NCBI GenBank assembly: GCA_902463725.1
Contig: CABQGK010000006.1
Coordinates: 99,829-163,828 of the forward strand
Length of the DNA: 64,000 nucleotides
Reading direction: 5' to 3'
Source: an uncultured Sutterella sp.
Lineage (GTDB): Bacteria > Pseudomonadota > Gammaproteobacteria > Burkholderiales > Burkholderiaceae_F
Part shown: positions 6,623 through 16,189 of the stretch, piece after piece
Position numbering within the stretch: the first letter of the stretch is position 1
Layout of the letters: every line of letters starts with the position of its first letter
Notes under the pieces: model-generated
Database searches by the model: none
Told to the model about the DNA's origin: nothing
What the model saw: the letters and a program-made list of their open reading frames with translations, nothing else
Translations under genes and position numbers: made by a program

Positions 6623-9238
6623 ATGAAAGACACAGACAAGATGGGCGTCTCTTTGTCGCTCACCCGCCGTCAGATGCTTGGCACCGTTGGTGCGGCTGCT
6701 GGCGCGGCGACCGTGCTTTCTGCTGCACCTTGGGCAAGTGTCCAAGCCGAGGTGGACAAACTGAAAGAAGAAGGTTGGGAAGCGCACCCTTGCGCTTGCA
6801 ATGTGTGCGGTGGCTACTGCGGACTTTTGGCGTTGCACAAGAAAGGAACGGCGGTTTCTCGTGAAACCGTCCGTATCATGCCGAACCCATCCCATCCGCA
6901 GCGCGGTTGCTGTGCGCGCGGTGCCGGGGCGATGTGGACGTGGGATCACCCCCTACGTTTGCGTAAGCCCATGAAGCGTGTTGGAGAGCGTGGAGAAGGA
7001 AAATTTCAGGAAATTTCTTGGGATCAAGCGCTTACCGAAATTGCACAAAAGCTCAAAGAAATTGTGGAAAAAGATGGCGAACGCGCCGTGTCGATGACCA
7101 CCCACAACTTCAAGGGTCAGCTTTCGTGGCTACAAGCAGGTATTGGAACGCCGAACCTAATCATGCATTCGTCGACCTGCAACTCCGCGTCGATCATGGG
7201 CCGTCGCTATGTGTTTGGTAAAGGCTTTGATGGCGCAGGTAAGCTCGAGCCTGACTATGAAAACTGTCATTTCCTGCTGCTGATTGGTCGTACGCTCAAC
7301 TGTGCGATTGGTGTGCATAGTGTCGTGTCTCGTGCCCGTGCTGAAAAGGGGACGCGCGTGGTGTTTGTCGATCCTCGTATGCCAGAAGGGGCGTTGACGG
7401 GGAGTCGTTGGATGCCGATTCGCCCTGGTACGGACGCCGCGTTGGTTCAGGGGCTCCTGAATGTGGCGATTGCCGATGGTTTGGCTGATTTCGAATTTTT
7501 GGCTAAATACACCAACGCGGGCTATCTTGTGAGCGCAGATCAGAAGCCTGTGACTGAGGCGATGCTCAAAAGCGGTGGTCGTGACAATTACTACGCGGTG
7601 CGCGATAGTGCCTCGGGTGAAATTCGCTTCCAAGGCATGAAGACCAATGATGCTGGGGAATTTGCGGGTTTTGATGAAGATCCCACAACCAAGGTAGATT
7701 TGAACTTTGCTGGCACGGTAACGGATGTCATGGGCAATCCGCTAGAGGTGCGGACTTGCTACTCAATCCTTGCTGAGCAGGTTTCGCAGTTTGCGCCAGA
7801 GAAGGTGTCTACGATTACGGGTATTCCTGCTGCAGAGATCGTGCAACTTGCGCATGACTTCTTCACGCAGGGTGGTGTGGCTGACGACGGTTGGTACTCT
7901 GCTCGTAATGGCAATGACTCTGAAGCCTATGCGTTGATCTGTCTGTTGAATGTCTTTGCGGGCAATTTGGATCGTAAAGGTGGCTTCGTTGTCACGCAAG
8001 GCGCTGGCATGAAGGGCGTGAGTGCGAGTTTTGACTCTGGCAAGGGGCAGGGTAAGAGCCCGACGGGTAAGACTTGGAAGGTTGAAGGCGGCGAAAAGAA
8101 AGCGCTTGACAAAGTACTCTATCCGGAAAGCTCTGGTACCTACTCAGCGATTTTTGATGCCATCCACACAGGTAAGCCCTATCCTGTGCGGGCGACCTTT
8201 ATTACGGGTTCGACCATGTTCCACCGTGAGGCGAACTCGGATCGCTTGGCAAAGGCTCTCAAGGCGCTCGATCTTGTCGTCGTGCAGGATATCCTCCCGC
8301 ATGAAGTGATGGATTACGCAGACTATGTGTTGCCTTGCACGTTCTTCCTAGAGTGGCATGAATACGCTGGTGTCAAGTGGCACATTAATGGCAATGTCCA
8401 GTTCAATGACGCTGGTATCGATCCTCCGAAGGATTGTGATGCCCGTGAAGAAATTTGGCAGTTCTGCGAAATTGTTCGCCGTGCTTGGCCAGAACGCGCA
8501 GCGGAGCGCTTGGGCTATGAAAAAGAGCTCAAGACTCGCGAAGAGTTCAAGCAGTGGTACTACGGCATGGTTGACAAGGCTTGGAAGAAATTCATTGATG
8601 AGCTGAACAGCAAGAAGCCCGGTGAGGGCGACCGTGTGCAGGCAGACATTGAAAAGCAAGGTTGGTCTTGCGTCAAGAAGAAGGCATTTGACGTCTATCC
8701 GTACAAGAAAGCGTTTGGCACGATGACGGGTAAGCCTGAATTGCTGTCCTTCTATGTGGCGACGAAGTACCAAGAAAAGGGCCTACACCCTGCGCCTCAG
8801 TACTTCATCCCAGAGGGTGCGTATACCTTGCCGAAGCCCAATAGCAACGAGTTCTACCTTGTCAGCGGTAAGGACAGTTCCTCGAGCTCTGGCGTGGCGA
8901 TGTTCGCACGTCCGACTCGGTTCGTGGGCGATCGCTCTGTCTGGATGAACCCCGTCGATGGCGAACGCCTTGGTATTGCCAATGGGGACACCATCGAACT
9001 AGAAGGGCTCGATACGGGTGTGAAGGGGCAGGCTAAGGTCAAGCTTACCAATCGTGTGATGGCAGGCTGTCTCTTTGCGTTGGGCTTCTCTGGTGGCGTT
9101 CGAACCAAGACGCTCAAGGATCAGAGCTACAACTGGGTGCGAGAAGGGATTAACTCTCACTGGTTCTGCACTGGTTATCGTGAGCCCGTCGTCGGCAGCG
9201 TATCCAACAACACCTCCGTGCGTGTGAAACGAGTCTAA
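6623..9238 (+). CDS. Molybdopterin oxidoreductase catalytic subunit (PhsA/PsrA-like, DMSO reductase family)
   Basis: Periplasmic catalytic subunit of an anaerobic respiratory reductase. Of 871 residues, the first ~42 are a Tat signal (LTRRQML at 13-19, Ala-rich core, cleavage near VQAE). A [4Fe-4S] site follows with Cys59, Cys62, Cys66 and Cys96/97 before an RG. The Mo ligand is probably Cys186 in HSSTCNSAS, which places it with the thiosulfate, polysulfide, tetrathionate and arsenate reductases rather than with Ser-ligand DMSO reductases. The C-terminal MopB domain is intact. It heads a three-gene operon with ferredoxin and NrfD-type subunits. The substrate cannot be read from the sequence; a sulfur oxyanion or sulfur is my best guess. 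Confidence 0.9.
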   Translation: MKDTDKMGVSLSLTRRQMLGTVGAAAGAATVLSAAPWASVQAEVDKLKEEGWEAHPCACNVCGGYCGLLALHKKGTAVSRETVRIMPNPSHPQRGCCARGAGAMWTWDHPLRLRKPMKRVGERGEGKFQEISWDQALTEIAQKLKEIVEKDGERAVSMTTHNFKGQLSWLQAGIGTPNLIMHSSTCNSASIMGRRYVFGKGFDGAGKLEPDYENCHFLLLIGRTLNCAIGVHSVVSRARAEKGTRVVFVDPRMPEGALTGSRWMPIRPGTDAALVQGLLNVAIADGLADFEFLAKYTNAGYLVSADQKPVTEAMLKSGGRDNYYAVRDSASGEIRFQGMKTNDAGEFAGFDEDPTTKVDLNFAGTVTDVMGNPLEVRTCYSILAEQVSQFAPEKVSTITGIPAAEIVQLAHDFFTQGGVADDGWYSARNGNDSEAYALICLLNVFAGNLDRKGGFVVTQGAGMKGVSASFDSGKGQGKSPTGKTWKVEGGEKKALDKVLYPESSGTYSAIFDAIHTGKPYPVRATFITGSTMFHREANSDRLAKALKALDLVVVQDILPHEVMDYADYVLPCTFFLEWHEYAGVKWHINGNVQFNDAGIDPPKDCDAREEIWQFCEIVRRAWPERAAERLGYEKELKTREEFKQWYYGMVDKAWKKFIDELNSKKPGEGDRVQADIEKQGWSCVKKKAFDVYPYKKAFGTMTGKPELLSFYVATKYQEKGLHPAPQYFIPEGAYTLPKPNSNEFYLVSGKDSSSSSGVAMFARPTRFVGDRSVWMNPVDGERLGIANGDTIELEGLDTGVKGQAKVKLTNRVMAGCLFALGFSGGVRTKTLKDQSYNWVREGINSHWFCTGYREPVVGSVSNNTSVRVKRV

Positions 9239-9250
9239 GGGGACAATGCC

Positions 9251-9835
9251 ATGAAAGGAAATCATAAGAAACTGGCACACCTTTTTGATGTCACACAGTG
9301 CATCGGGTGTTCTGCTTGTATCGTCGCGTGCGCTGAAACCAACTATCCAGAAATGATGGAGCGCACTAATGAGGGATGGAATTGGCTCGCGGCCAATATC
9401 CGTAAGGTGACATTGGATCGTGCGCGTCGGCCCGTGCAACTACTCATTCAATGTCAGCAATGCGATGACGCGCCGTGCGTGGTGACGTGCCCGTTTGGCG
9501 CGAACTTCCACGACCCAGAAACGGGACAGGTGAAGACGGATCCAGGCCGTTGCATCGGATGTAGTTATTGCGTCGCATCGTGCCCGTACGACTGTCGTTG
9601 GACGCATCCAGACAGTGGGCTACCGATGAAGTGTATGGGTAAGGGGTGTGAAGCGCTCGTACGTGCAGGGCAAAGTCCTGCCTGTGTGGCGGTTTGCCCA
9701 GCTCAGGCACGTATGTTTGGTGACGTTAACGATCCGCAGAGCGAAATCTCCCGCAAGATCGCAACCTCCCGCACGGAAAAACTCCTCCCCCATAAGGGCA
9801 CGAAACCCAACTTCTTTGTGGTGGTAGCAAAATGA
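9251..9835 (+). CDS. Four-cluster ferredoxin electron-transfer subunit (PhsB/PsrB-like)
   Basis: Carries electrons from the membrane anchor to the molybdenum subunit. The 194 residues contain four Cys groups, each suited to a [4Fe-4S] cluster: CIGCSACIVAC, CQQCDDAPCVVTC, CIGCSYCVASC, and CMGKGCEALVRAG followed by ACVAVC. It has no signal peptide, so it would be exported by hitch-hiking with the Tat-borne catalytic subunit. It starts 12 nt after the A subunit and its stop overlaps the start of the C subunit (ATGA at 9832). Confidence 0.93.
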   Translation: MKGNHKKLAHLFDVTQCIGCSACIVACAETNYPEMMERTNEGWNWLAANIRKVTLDRARRPVQLLIQCQQCDDAPCVVTCPFGANFHDPETGQVKTDPGRCIGCSYCVASCPYDCRWTHPDSGLPMKCMGKGCEALVRAGQSPACVAVCPAQARMFGDVNDPQSEISRKIATSRTEKLLPHKGTKPNFFVVVAK

Positions 9836-10692
9836 CATACGAATTTGTAACGTTGACAAATCAGGTCGCCACTGCACAGTGGGGCTGGACGATTGCACTT
9901 TTCCTTTGGTTTATTGGTCTAGCGGGTATGAGCCTTGTGCTCAACGTCTGGCTACGTTCCAAACTGGTGCTTCTCATTTCTGCGCTATCAGCTATTATCG
10001 GGACGCTGTTCGTGCTCTCGCACCTACATCGTTTGCTGAATCTGCCGATGGCTGCGATTAATGCGCTCCTTGACTGGAAGTTCAATTTCACGAGTTGGAT
10101 GTTCATCGGGATCTGCATTCTTGCCGTGCTTTGTGTGGTGACCGTCTTTGAATCGTGGCGGACTTGGTCGGGCCATAATGGCGCACTGGAGTGCAAATAC
10201 TCGCTTTGGTTCAACGCGGTACTCGGTATTGGGGCGACGGCCTATTCTGGCTTCCTGCTTACGCAAGCGGTTGGTGTTCCCCTCTGGACTACCGCCTCTT
10301 TGCCGATCCTTTGGATTTTCTCGGGCTTAGCTTGTGCTGTGGGCCTTGTGGAAATTCTCGCCTCGACCAACCGACTCAGTCATGAGGGGCTTGGTTGGTT
10401 GCCAATGACTGCGAATCTTGTGCACGTGGGTGAAGCGATCGTTCTCTTTGCTTTCTTGCAAGTGGCGCTCGCAGGAACCCCTGGCGCAGTTGCCGGTGCT
10501 CACGACATGCTCAGCAACATGATGTTCTGGGCAGGAGCTGTTGGCCTTGGCATCGTAGTACCAGTTATCCTTGGCAATATCAAGGGCGGTGCTTCGCTCA
10601 AGCTCGTTGGTGGCGCAGCAGCCATTGTTGGTGCGCTTTGCCTTCGTGCTAGTGTGCTCTTTGCGGGTGCGTTTGACCCGGTGATCTTCTGA
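9832..10692 (+). CDS. NrfD/PsrC-type membrane anchor subunit
   Basis: Integral membrane quinol-oxidising subunit that links the menaquinol pool to the ferredoxin and molybdenum subunits. The 286-residue protein has about eight hydrophobic helices and the family segment GIGATAYSGFLLTQA in the middle. Translation is coupled to the ferredoxin gene through a 4-nt ATGA overlap. A 10-bp hairpin follows at 10733. The genome segment also carries moeA and mobA, which make the bis-MGD cofactor this complex needs. Confidence 0.9.
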   Translation: MTYEFVTLTNQVATAQWGWTIALFLWFIGLAGMSLVLNVWLRSKLVLLISALSAIIGTLFVLSHLHRLLNLPMAAINALLDWKFNFTSWMFIGICILAVLCVVTVFESWRTWSGHNGALECKYSLWFNAVLGIGATAYSGFLLTQAVGVPLWTTASLPILWIFSGLACAVGLVEILASTNRLSHEGLGWLPMTANLVHVGEAIVLFAFLQVALAGTPGAVAGAHDMLSNMMFWAGAVGLGIVVPVILGNIKGGASLKLVGGAAAIVGALCLRASVLFAGAFDPVIF

Positions 10693-10732
10693 GCATCGTC
10701 TCCTTGCTTCTGAAGCGCATCACCTGTTGACG

Positions 10733-10764
10733 AGACCCCTGGGTCGTGTATCCAGGGGTCTTGT
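10733..10764 (+). terminator. Terminator-like hairpin after the molybdoenzyme operon
   Basis: A perfect 10-bp stem AGACCCCTGG/CCAGGGGTCT (10733-10742 with 10752-10761) is followed by only TTGT, so it is a weak intrinsic terminator at the expected place. Confidence 0.6.
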
Positions 10765-10882
10765 CGCAGTGGGATAGTCTGCTTGATGCAGTTTGTGATG
10801 GGAGCACATGAGAGCTTTTTTAGGTAAGTCCGAGTGTTAGAATGTCAGGCTTTTCAGCTTTGGTGAACCTTTAGGAGTTTTT

Positions 10883-11851
10883 GTGCCGAACTCAACTCAT
10901 CAGCGAAAGCCTCTCGATACGAGAGCCATTCTGATTTGTGTCGTTCTCTGCTTCATCTGGGGGCTACAGCAAGTGGCGATCAAGGCCGCATCCACCGATG
11001 TCTCGCCACTATTACAGGTGGGTTTGCGTTGTGGTGTTTCGGGTGCTCTCCTTTATCTATGGAACCGTTTTGTCTCGCATGAGCGCAGCAACCCCTCTGT
11101 GCGTTGGCACCATGGATTGTTTGTTGGACTGGCCTTTGCTTGTGAGTTTCTCTTTGTTGCGGAAGGTTTGCGTTTTACGACAGCCTCTCACATGTCTGTG
11201 CTGCTCTATACAGCCCCTCTGTTTGCAGCCATCGGTCTTGCGCTACGATTGCCCGAGGAGCGTCTCTCGGCACTGCAGTGGCTCGGGCTACTCTTAGCCT
11301 TTAGCGGTATCGGTATCGCATTTCTGCTACCTACCTTGTTGGCAGAGAGTGTCGCCCAAATGGACAATCCGCTCTGGTGGTTAGGTGATTTGCTTGGTCT
11401 AGCTTCAGGTATTTCTTGGGGCATTACGACGGTTTTATTGCGCACGAGCAGTATGAATGAGGCCTCCGCTTCGCAGATGCTGTACTGGCAGTTGGGGATA
11501 GGCTTTGTTGTGTTGAGCTCTGCGGCCTGCTTGAGTGGACAAACGCAGATCACGAACACGTCACTGGCTTGGGTCAGCATGCTCTTTCAATCGGTGGTGG
11601 TTTCCTTTGCGAGCTACCTTGTCTGGTGTGGGTTACTGCGCCAATACCTTGCCGCCCGTTTAGGCGTCATTGTCTTCATGTCGCCAATTTTCGGTGTTCT
11701 TCTATCGATTGCACTTTTGGGTGAGCATGTCGGTTTGCCATTTGTGACGGGCTCGCTTTGTGTGCTTGCTGGGTTGGTTGCCGTGCAGGGAGCTGGGCGT
11801 TTGCGGCAAGCGCTCTCTTGGCGACGCATAGGTAAGCATCGCCAAGGTTGA
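10883..11851 (+). CDS. EamA/DMT-family transporter
   Basis: Inner-membrane drug/metabolite exporter of unknown substrate. The 322 residues hold ten hydrophobic helices in two EamA repeats; the first repeat contains CFIWGLQQVAIK and LRFTTASHMSVLLYTAPLF, the second FVMSPIFGVLLS-type residues near the C-terminus. The start is GTG at 10883, supported by AGGAG 6 nt upstream. It is monocistronic and convergent with the DUF748 gene. Confidence 0.85.
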   Translation: MPNSTHQRKPLDTRAILICVVLCFIWGLQQVAIKAASTDVSPLLQVGLRCGVSGALLYLWNRFVSHERSNPSVRWHHGLFVGLAFACEFLFVAEGLRFTTASHMSVLLYTAPLFAAIGLALRLPEERLSALQWLGLLLAFSGIGIAFLLPTLLAESVAQMDNPLWWLGDLLGLASGISWGITTVLLRTSSMNEASASQMLYWQLGIGFVVLSSAACLSGQTQITNTSLAWVSMLFQSVVVSFASYLVWCGLLRQYLAARLGVIVFMSPIFGVLLSIALLGEHVGLPFVTGSLCVLAGLVAVQGAGRLRQALSWRRIGKHRQG

Positions 11852-11911
11852 GTTGTTCAGCGAGTATTGGAACGATAAGCTGCAGGGCCGCGCTTACATC
11901 ATGCACAAAGC

Positions 11912-14407
11912 CTATTTTTTTAGGGCATTAGCAATTTTCTCGAAAATGATGCCCGTGACGGACTGAGCATCGAGCCCTTTGGCTGCAAAACGCCCATCTT
12001 GATAGGATACGTTTTCAAGAATGAGTTTGCGGCTGAAGGCTTGATCAACTTTTTCTAGTCTTTGCGCGGTCTTCTCGTGCCCCGTAGCTTTAGCTAGCAA
12101 GGTGACAATGCTCACTGCTTGCTGAGCCCGACGAGTTTCCTTGACTTGGGGCTGTTCGATTTCAATTCGTGAAATCCGCACATCAGGTTGAGCACCACTA
12201 CGAGAAAAGTCGATACCCTTGAAGTAACCACTGCTCCAACCGCCGAGCAATGTGTTTCGCGGCGTTGTGAGGCTCAGTTCGGTGAGCATCATGTCGCCTT
12301 TGACGGCTGACTTTGTGACGCCTTCACGCTGCTGCAAACGGAGTTGCCCAAGTGCGGTAAGCGAGCCACTACGAACCCCGAAGCCCGCCTCTCGGACAAA
12401 GAAGGAAGAGAGTTCTTTGAGTTGGACAGCCTCGAGCTTGAGATTGCTCTCAAATGAGTTATCGCGAGCGTCAAATGTGCCTTCTCCCGAGATCTTACCC
12501 TGTGCAAGGGTCGTGCTAAACGTCAAGGGTGACGGTGCAGTTGCTGCTGTGCCGAGAGCTTTTGCGCTTACGTTCAAAGGGGTAACACTAAAGGCGACCG
12601 TTGGTCGGGCACTTTGATCGGCATAGCGCACGGAGCCATTGACGAGTTGTAACTCATTGATGAGCCACCGCCAATTGTTCGAGGTTGATGTGCCTGTAGA
12701 GGAGGTTTCCTCTTTGCCTGATTCACTCCCAGCAGCATTACTTCGCTCAAGCAGTGGTGAAAACAGGCTATTGAGATTGAGACCACTACGGTAGACCGTC
12801 AGGGCGAGCGCAGGGGAATCCAGTCGTAAATTCTTGAGGGTGGCGCGACGTTGATCAAACGATACTTTATCGATCAGAGCGTTTGCCTCTTTAAGCGCGA
12901 GAACCACATCACGCCCTTGTTTGATCGTGAACCCCGTAAGCGCGGCATTCCCACTGAGAGAGGGAACCCCGTCTTGGAGGACGATTTGTAGAGAGCTCGC
13001 GAGTGTGCCCGCCACAGATCCCCGCATCATCGTTTGGATGAAGGGGCTAGTTGGGGCAAAGTTGATTTGCCGAGCGTTCACGGCAATATCGCCACTCCAG
13101 TTTTGTGCGGTGAGTTTACCGTTTGCCGTGATTTCTCCGCCAAGCAACTTACTCGAGAACGCGAGCGTTGCTGGCTCTGAATTGGTCGCATTCGATAGTT
13201 CGGCGAGCGTTGCATTCACATCCGTAAGACTGATGGTGGGAAGTTTACGGATTGCAGGGTTAACAAAATCGAGTTGCGCTTTCCCTAGACGTAGTTCGCC
13301 GATGTGCCAATGCCAGTCTCCGAGGCTTGTATCGGCATTGGACGGCAACGATTGCACACTCTCTGAGCTTGCGCTAACAGAGTTAGATGTGTTGCTTAGA
13401 AGCACACTATCGGTAGGTACCGTCATGCGGACATTGTCGAGCGAAAAGCTTTCAATATCGGCATTGCGTTCGATGACATCAAGTTGCTTTATTTTGAGTG
13501 CAGTGTTCCCTACGGTTAAGAAATTATCCGTACGGTTACCGTTGGTTTGTGTGGCAGCTAGGTTACGTAGTTGTGCCGTCCCATTAAGCAGAAGCTTGCC
13601 TGGATTGCCCCCTGTTGGGTTTCTAAAAATAAACGTCATATCGGTCGAGAGACGACCGTTTGTGAGTTTAAAGGCGGGGTTATTTAACGCTGGCACGAGC
13701 TTCGTGAACGATGTGACATCGAGATCTTTAATACGAAAGTTAAGGCGTGCTTCTAGGGTTGTGCCAAACGGTTTTGTTGAGCCGGTGGCGTAGATTGTAC
13801 TGCCATTGAGATTAAACGAGAGCGAGGGCGTCACAAGACTTTCTTGCACACCGGGTAATGTACTGACGAAGGGCAGTGTCAGGTTGAAGTCCGTAATCGA
13901 CTGGTCAAGCCCATTGGCTTTGTCAGTGAAATGCACCATGGCATTTTTGACGGCAATGTTGTAGAGCGCAAAGTCTGGCCAGCTTTTTGTCGTGCTCTTT
14001 GTTGGCGTGAGTACTGCGTCATCATTTTTCTCTGGGTGTAGCCAAGCACGGATGTCGGGATCAGAGAGGGGGACTTCTGCTTTTAGCCCGTCAATCGTTA
14101 CCTCGTCCAATACCGGCGAGAGGTGTCGAACGCTTTGTGAGGAGACGTCTAACCGTAGCAGAGGTACGCGCAGCAGGGGTAAGGCATCAGGCGTTATTGC
14201 AGCAATTTCTAGTCCTTGAATCTCCAGTAGCCACGTCCATGGGTTGAACGTGACATGGGTTATGCGGACTGTTCGGTTAAGCGAATGGCCAACTCCCCGC
14301 TCGAGAGATGTCTTCACGAGGTAGGGGACGGCGACGTAACCGCCAGCCGTGTAAAGCACCGCACCTAATGCTACCGTGACGGCCGCCATATTGAAGATTC
14401 TTGCCAT
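11912..14407 (-). CDS. DUF748 (AsmA-like) envelope protein
   Basis: A large protein of the DUF748/AsmA-like group, related to the repeating beta-groove proteins involved in lipid transport or outer-membrane homeostasis. One N-terminal transmembrane helix (about residues 8-30) is followed by ~800 periplasmic residues rich in alternating beta-strand patterns such as FNPWTWLLEIQGLEI and GGEITANGKLTAQNWSGDI. The frame opens at 14470, but only the ATG at 14407 has a ribosome-binding site (AGGA, 7 nt), and it puts the membrane helix right at the N-terminus; I chose it (831 residues). Family assignment is confident; the cellular role is inferred from relatives. Confidence 0.8.
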   Translation of the reverse strand: MARIFNMAAVTVALGAVLYTAGGYVAVPYLVKTSLERGVGHSLNRTVRITHVTFNPWTWLLEIQGLEIAAITPDALPLLRVPLLRLDVSSQSVRHLSPVLDEVTIDGLKAEVPLSDPDIRAWLHPEKNDDAVLTPTKSTTKSWPDFALYNIAVKNAMVHFTDKANGLDQSITDFNLTLPFVSTLPGVQESLVTPSLSFNLNGSTIYATGSTKPFGTTLEARLNFRIKDLDVTSFTKLVPALNNPAFKLTNGRLSTDMTFIFRNPTGGNPGKLLLNGTAQLRNLAATQTNGNRTDNFLTVGNTALKIKQLDVIERNADIESFSLDNVRMTVPTDSVLLSNTSNSVSASSESVQSLPSNADTSLGDWHWHIGELRLGKAQLDFVNPAIRKLPTISLTDVNATLAELSNATNSEPATLAFSSKLLGGEITANGKLTAQNWSGDIAVNARQINFAPTSPFIQTMMRGSVAGTLASSLQIVLQDGVPSLSGNAALTGFTIKQGRDVVLALKEANALIDKVSFDQRRATLKNLRLDSPALALTVYRSGLNLNSLFSPLLERSNAAGSESGKEETSSTGTSTSNNWRWLINELQLVNGSVRYADQSARPTVAFSVTPLNVSAKALGTAATAPSPLTFSTTLAQGKISGEGTFDARDNSFESNLKLEAVQLKELSSFFVREAGFGVRSGSLTALGQLRLQQREGVTKSAVKGDMMLTELSLTTPRNTLLGGWSSGYFKGIDFSRSGAQPDVRISRIEIEQPQVKETRRAQQAVSIVTLLAKATGHEKTAQRLEKVDQAFSRKLILENVSYQDGRFAAKGLDAQSVTGIIFEKIANALKK

Positions 14408-14593
14408 TGTCGTTCCTGCTGAAGAGCCCTTACGGAGTGATTCATTCATTTTGGCACATTTTTGGTACATCGGCGTTTACGCCAAGCGGCAACAGGGTTG
14501 CTGGCGCTTGGGGCGTGGGCGATGCGCCAAAACAAACGGGAGGGTGCTTTTGGAATCACACCACTCCCGAAGAATGACCGAACTTGGCAGTGT

Positions 14594-16072
14594 TTATTCA
14601 GACTTACGCTTTAGTGCCGCTGTCGGGCTATTGGTGAAGTCCATCTCGTCGTAGGAGACGACGCGAGTTTTGTGGATGAACTTGTAGCCGAGCCAAATTG
14701 CCAAAAAGAGCGGGATGCTGATGTAGGTAGCAATGATGCTTTCCCACTGGATCTTCTCTGCAATGAAAGCCTCGTAGTTTTGCCCTAGCATGATGAGCAT
14801 GCATAGGGTAAACGCAAATAGTGGGCCGTACGGGAAGAAGCTTGAACGGTAGGGCAGATCATCCAAGCTGTAGCCCTGATGCACATAACCTTTGCGGAAA
14901 CGGTAGTGACTCACTGCAATACCTAACCAAGCAATGAAGCCGCACATACCGGAGGTATTGAGGAGCCACAGGTAAACCGTTTGGTTTTTAAAGAGCGAAG
15001 TAAGAAAACAGAGTGCTGCAATTGCAGTGGTAGCCAGCAGAGCGTTGAAGGGCACGCCGTGTCGTGTGAGTTTGGCAAAGCACTTTGGAGCCTGTCCGCG
15101 TAGCGCAAGCGTAAAGAGCATACGTGTTGAGGCATACATCCCAGAGTTACCTGCAGAGAGGATAGAAGTGAGGATGACTGCGTTCATGACGGTTGCTGCC
15201 GACAGTAACCCAGCCTTCTGAAAGAGCAAAGTGAAGGGGCTCACACTGATATCGGATAGATCGTTTTTGAGCAGGTTCGGATCGGTGTAGGGGATAATGA
15301 GGCCGATGACGAAAATGGCGAGCACATAAAAGAGCAGAATGCGCCAGAAGATTTGACGGACAGCCTTAGGGATATTTTTACCAGGGTCCGATGATTCGCC
15401 TGCAGCAATGCCGATGAGCTCTGTTCCTTGGAATGAGAAACCCACAATCAGCGAAACACCAATGAGGGCAGGGAAACCGCCGACGAATGGTGCATCGCCA
15501 ACACGCCAGTTAGCCCAGCCAGCGGGTGTCTGTCCCTTAAAGATGCCAATGATCATCAGTAACCCTGTGATGATCAGTACCACGACGGTAAGCACTTTGA
15601 TCAGGGAGAACCAGTACTCCGCTTCACCAAAAACTTTGACTGAGGTGGAGTTGAGTAAAAAGAGTACGCCTAGAAAGAGTGTGCTCCAAATCCAGCCCGG
15701 CACATCGGGTAACCACCAACTCATGACGAGTTGAGCCGCTACCAAGTCCACAGCAATGGTGATGGCCCAGTTGTACCAATAGTTCCAACCTAGCGCAAAA
15801 CCAAAAGCGGGATCAACGTAGCGGGCGGAGTGGGTGGCAAAGGAGCCGGATTCTGGCATGAAGGCGGCGAGTTCGCCGAGGCTCGTCATCAGAAAGTAGA
15901 CCATCAGGCCGATGATGGCATATGAGAGCAAAGCACCACCTGGGCCCGCCATAGCGATCGTGGCGCCGCTAGCCACAAAAAGCCCTGTCCCGATGGAGCC
16001 GCCAATAGCGATCATCGTGAGGTGTCGTGCTTTGAGGCTTCGTCGCAAACCTGTGTCTTCGGAAGCGGTCAT
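14594..16072 (-). CDS. lysP: Lysine-type amino acid permease (APC family)
   Basis: Proton-coupled amino acid importer of the inner membrane, close to the lysine-specific permease LysP. The 492-residue protein has twelve helices and the APC signature ARHLTMIAIGGSIGTGLFVASG in helix 1. The frame continues upstream to 16261, but the ATG at 16072 has GGAG 8 nt before it, and the longer version would run through the riboswitch expression platform. A lysine riboswitch (16190-16363) lies in its leader, which is strong independent support for lysine as the substrate. Confidence 0.92.
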   Translation of the reverse strand: MTASEDTGLRRSLKARHLTMIAIGGSIGTGLFVASGATIAMAGPGGALLSYAIIGLMVYFLMTSLGELAAFMPESGSFATHSARYVDPAFGFALGWNYWYNWAITIAVDLVAAQLVMSWWLPDVPGWIWSTLFLGVLFLLNSTSVKVFGEAEYWFSLIKVLTVVVLIITGLLMIIGIFKGQTPAGWANWRVGDAPFVGGFPALIGVSLIVGFSFQGTELIGIAAGESSDPGKNIPKAVRQIFWRILLFYVLAIFVIGLIIPYTDPNLLKNDLSDISVSPFTLLFQKAGLLSAATVMNAVILTSILSAGNSGMYASTRMLFTLALRGQAPKCFAKLTRHGVPFNALLATTAIAALCFLTSLFKNQTVYLWLLNTSGMCGFIAWLGIAVSHYRFRKGYVHQGYSLDDLPYRSSFFPYGPLFAFTLCMLIMLGQNYEAFIAEKIQWESIIATYISIPLFLAIWLGYKFIHKTRVVSYDEMDFTNSPTAALKRKSE

Positions 16073-16074
16073 AC

Positions 16075-16161
16075 GTTTGTCTCCAAATGTTTTTGGTGTT
16101 TTTTGAAATAGGACAAACTCAGCTGATCTTCGATTGCAGTGTTGACCGTCTGTGAAGGCGC
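16075..16161 (-). promoter_or_regulatory. Expression platform of the lysP riboswitch
   Basis: Two alternative pairings can be seen. First, 16154-16161 (GCGCCTTC on the minus strand) can pair with the 3' strand of P1 (16194-16201), competing with ligand-bound P1. Second, GTTTGTC (16112-16118) can pair with GACAAAC (16075-16081), next to the GGAG ribosome-binding site at 16081-16084. No T run follows a hairpin, so control is more likely translational than by termination. This is inferred from pairing only. Confidence 0.5.
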
Positions 16162-16189
16162 AACCCCCAAGGTGGCCAATGCTCAGATC

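Noticed and set aside
12921..13793. 290-codon frame antisense to the DUF748 gene
   Set aside because: Ser/Arg/Val-rich shadow; no ribosome-binding site, and the opposite strand is clearly coding.
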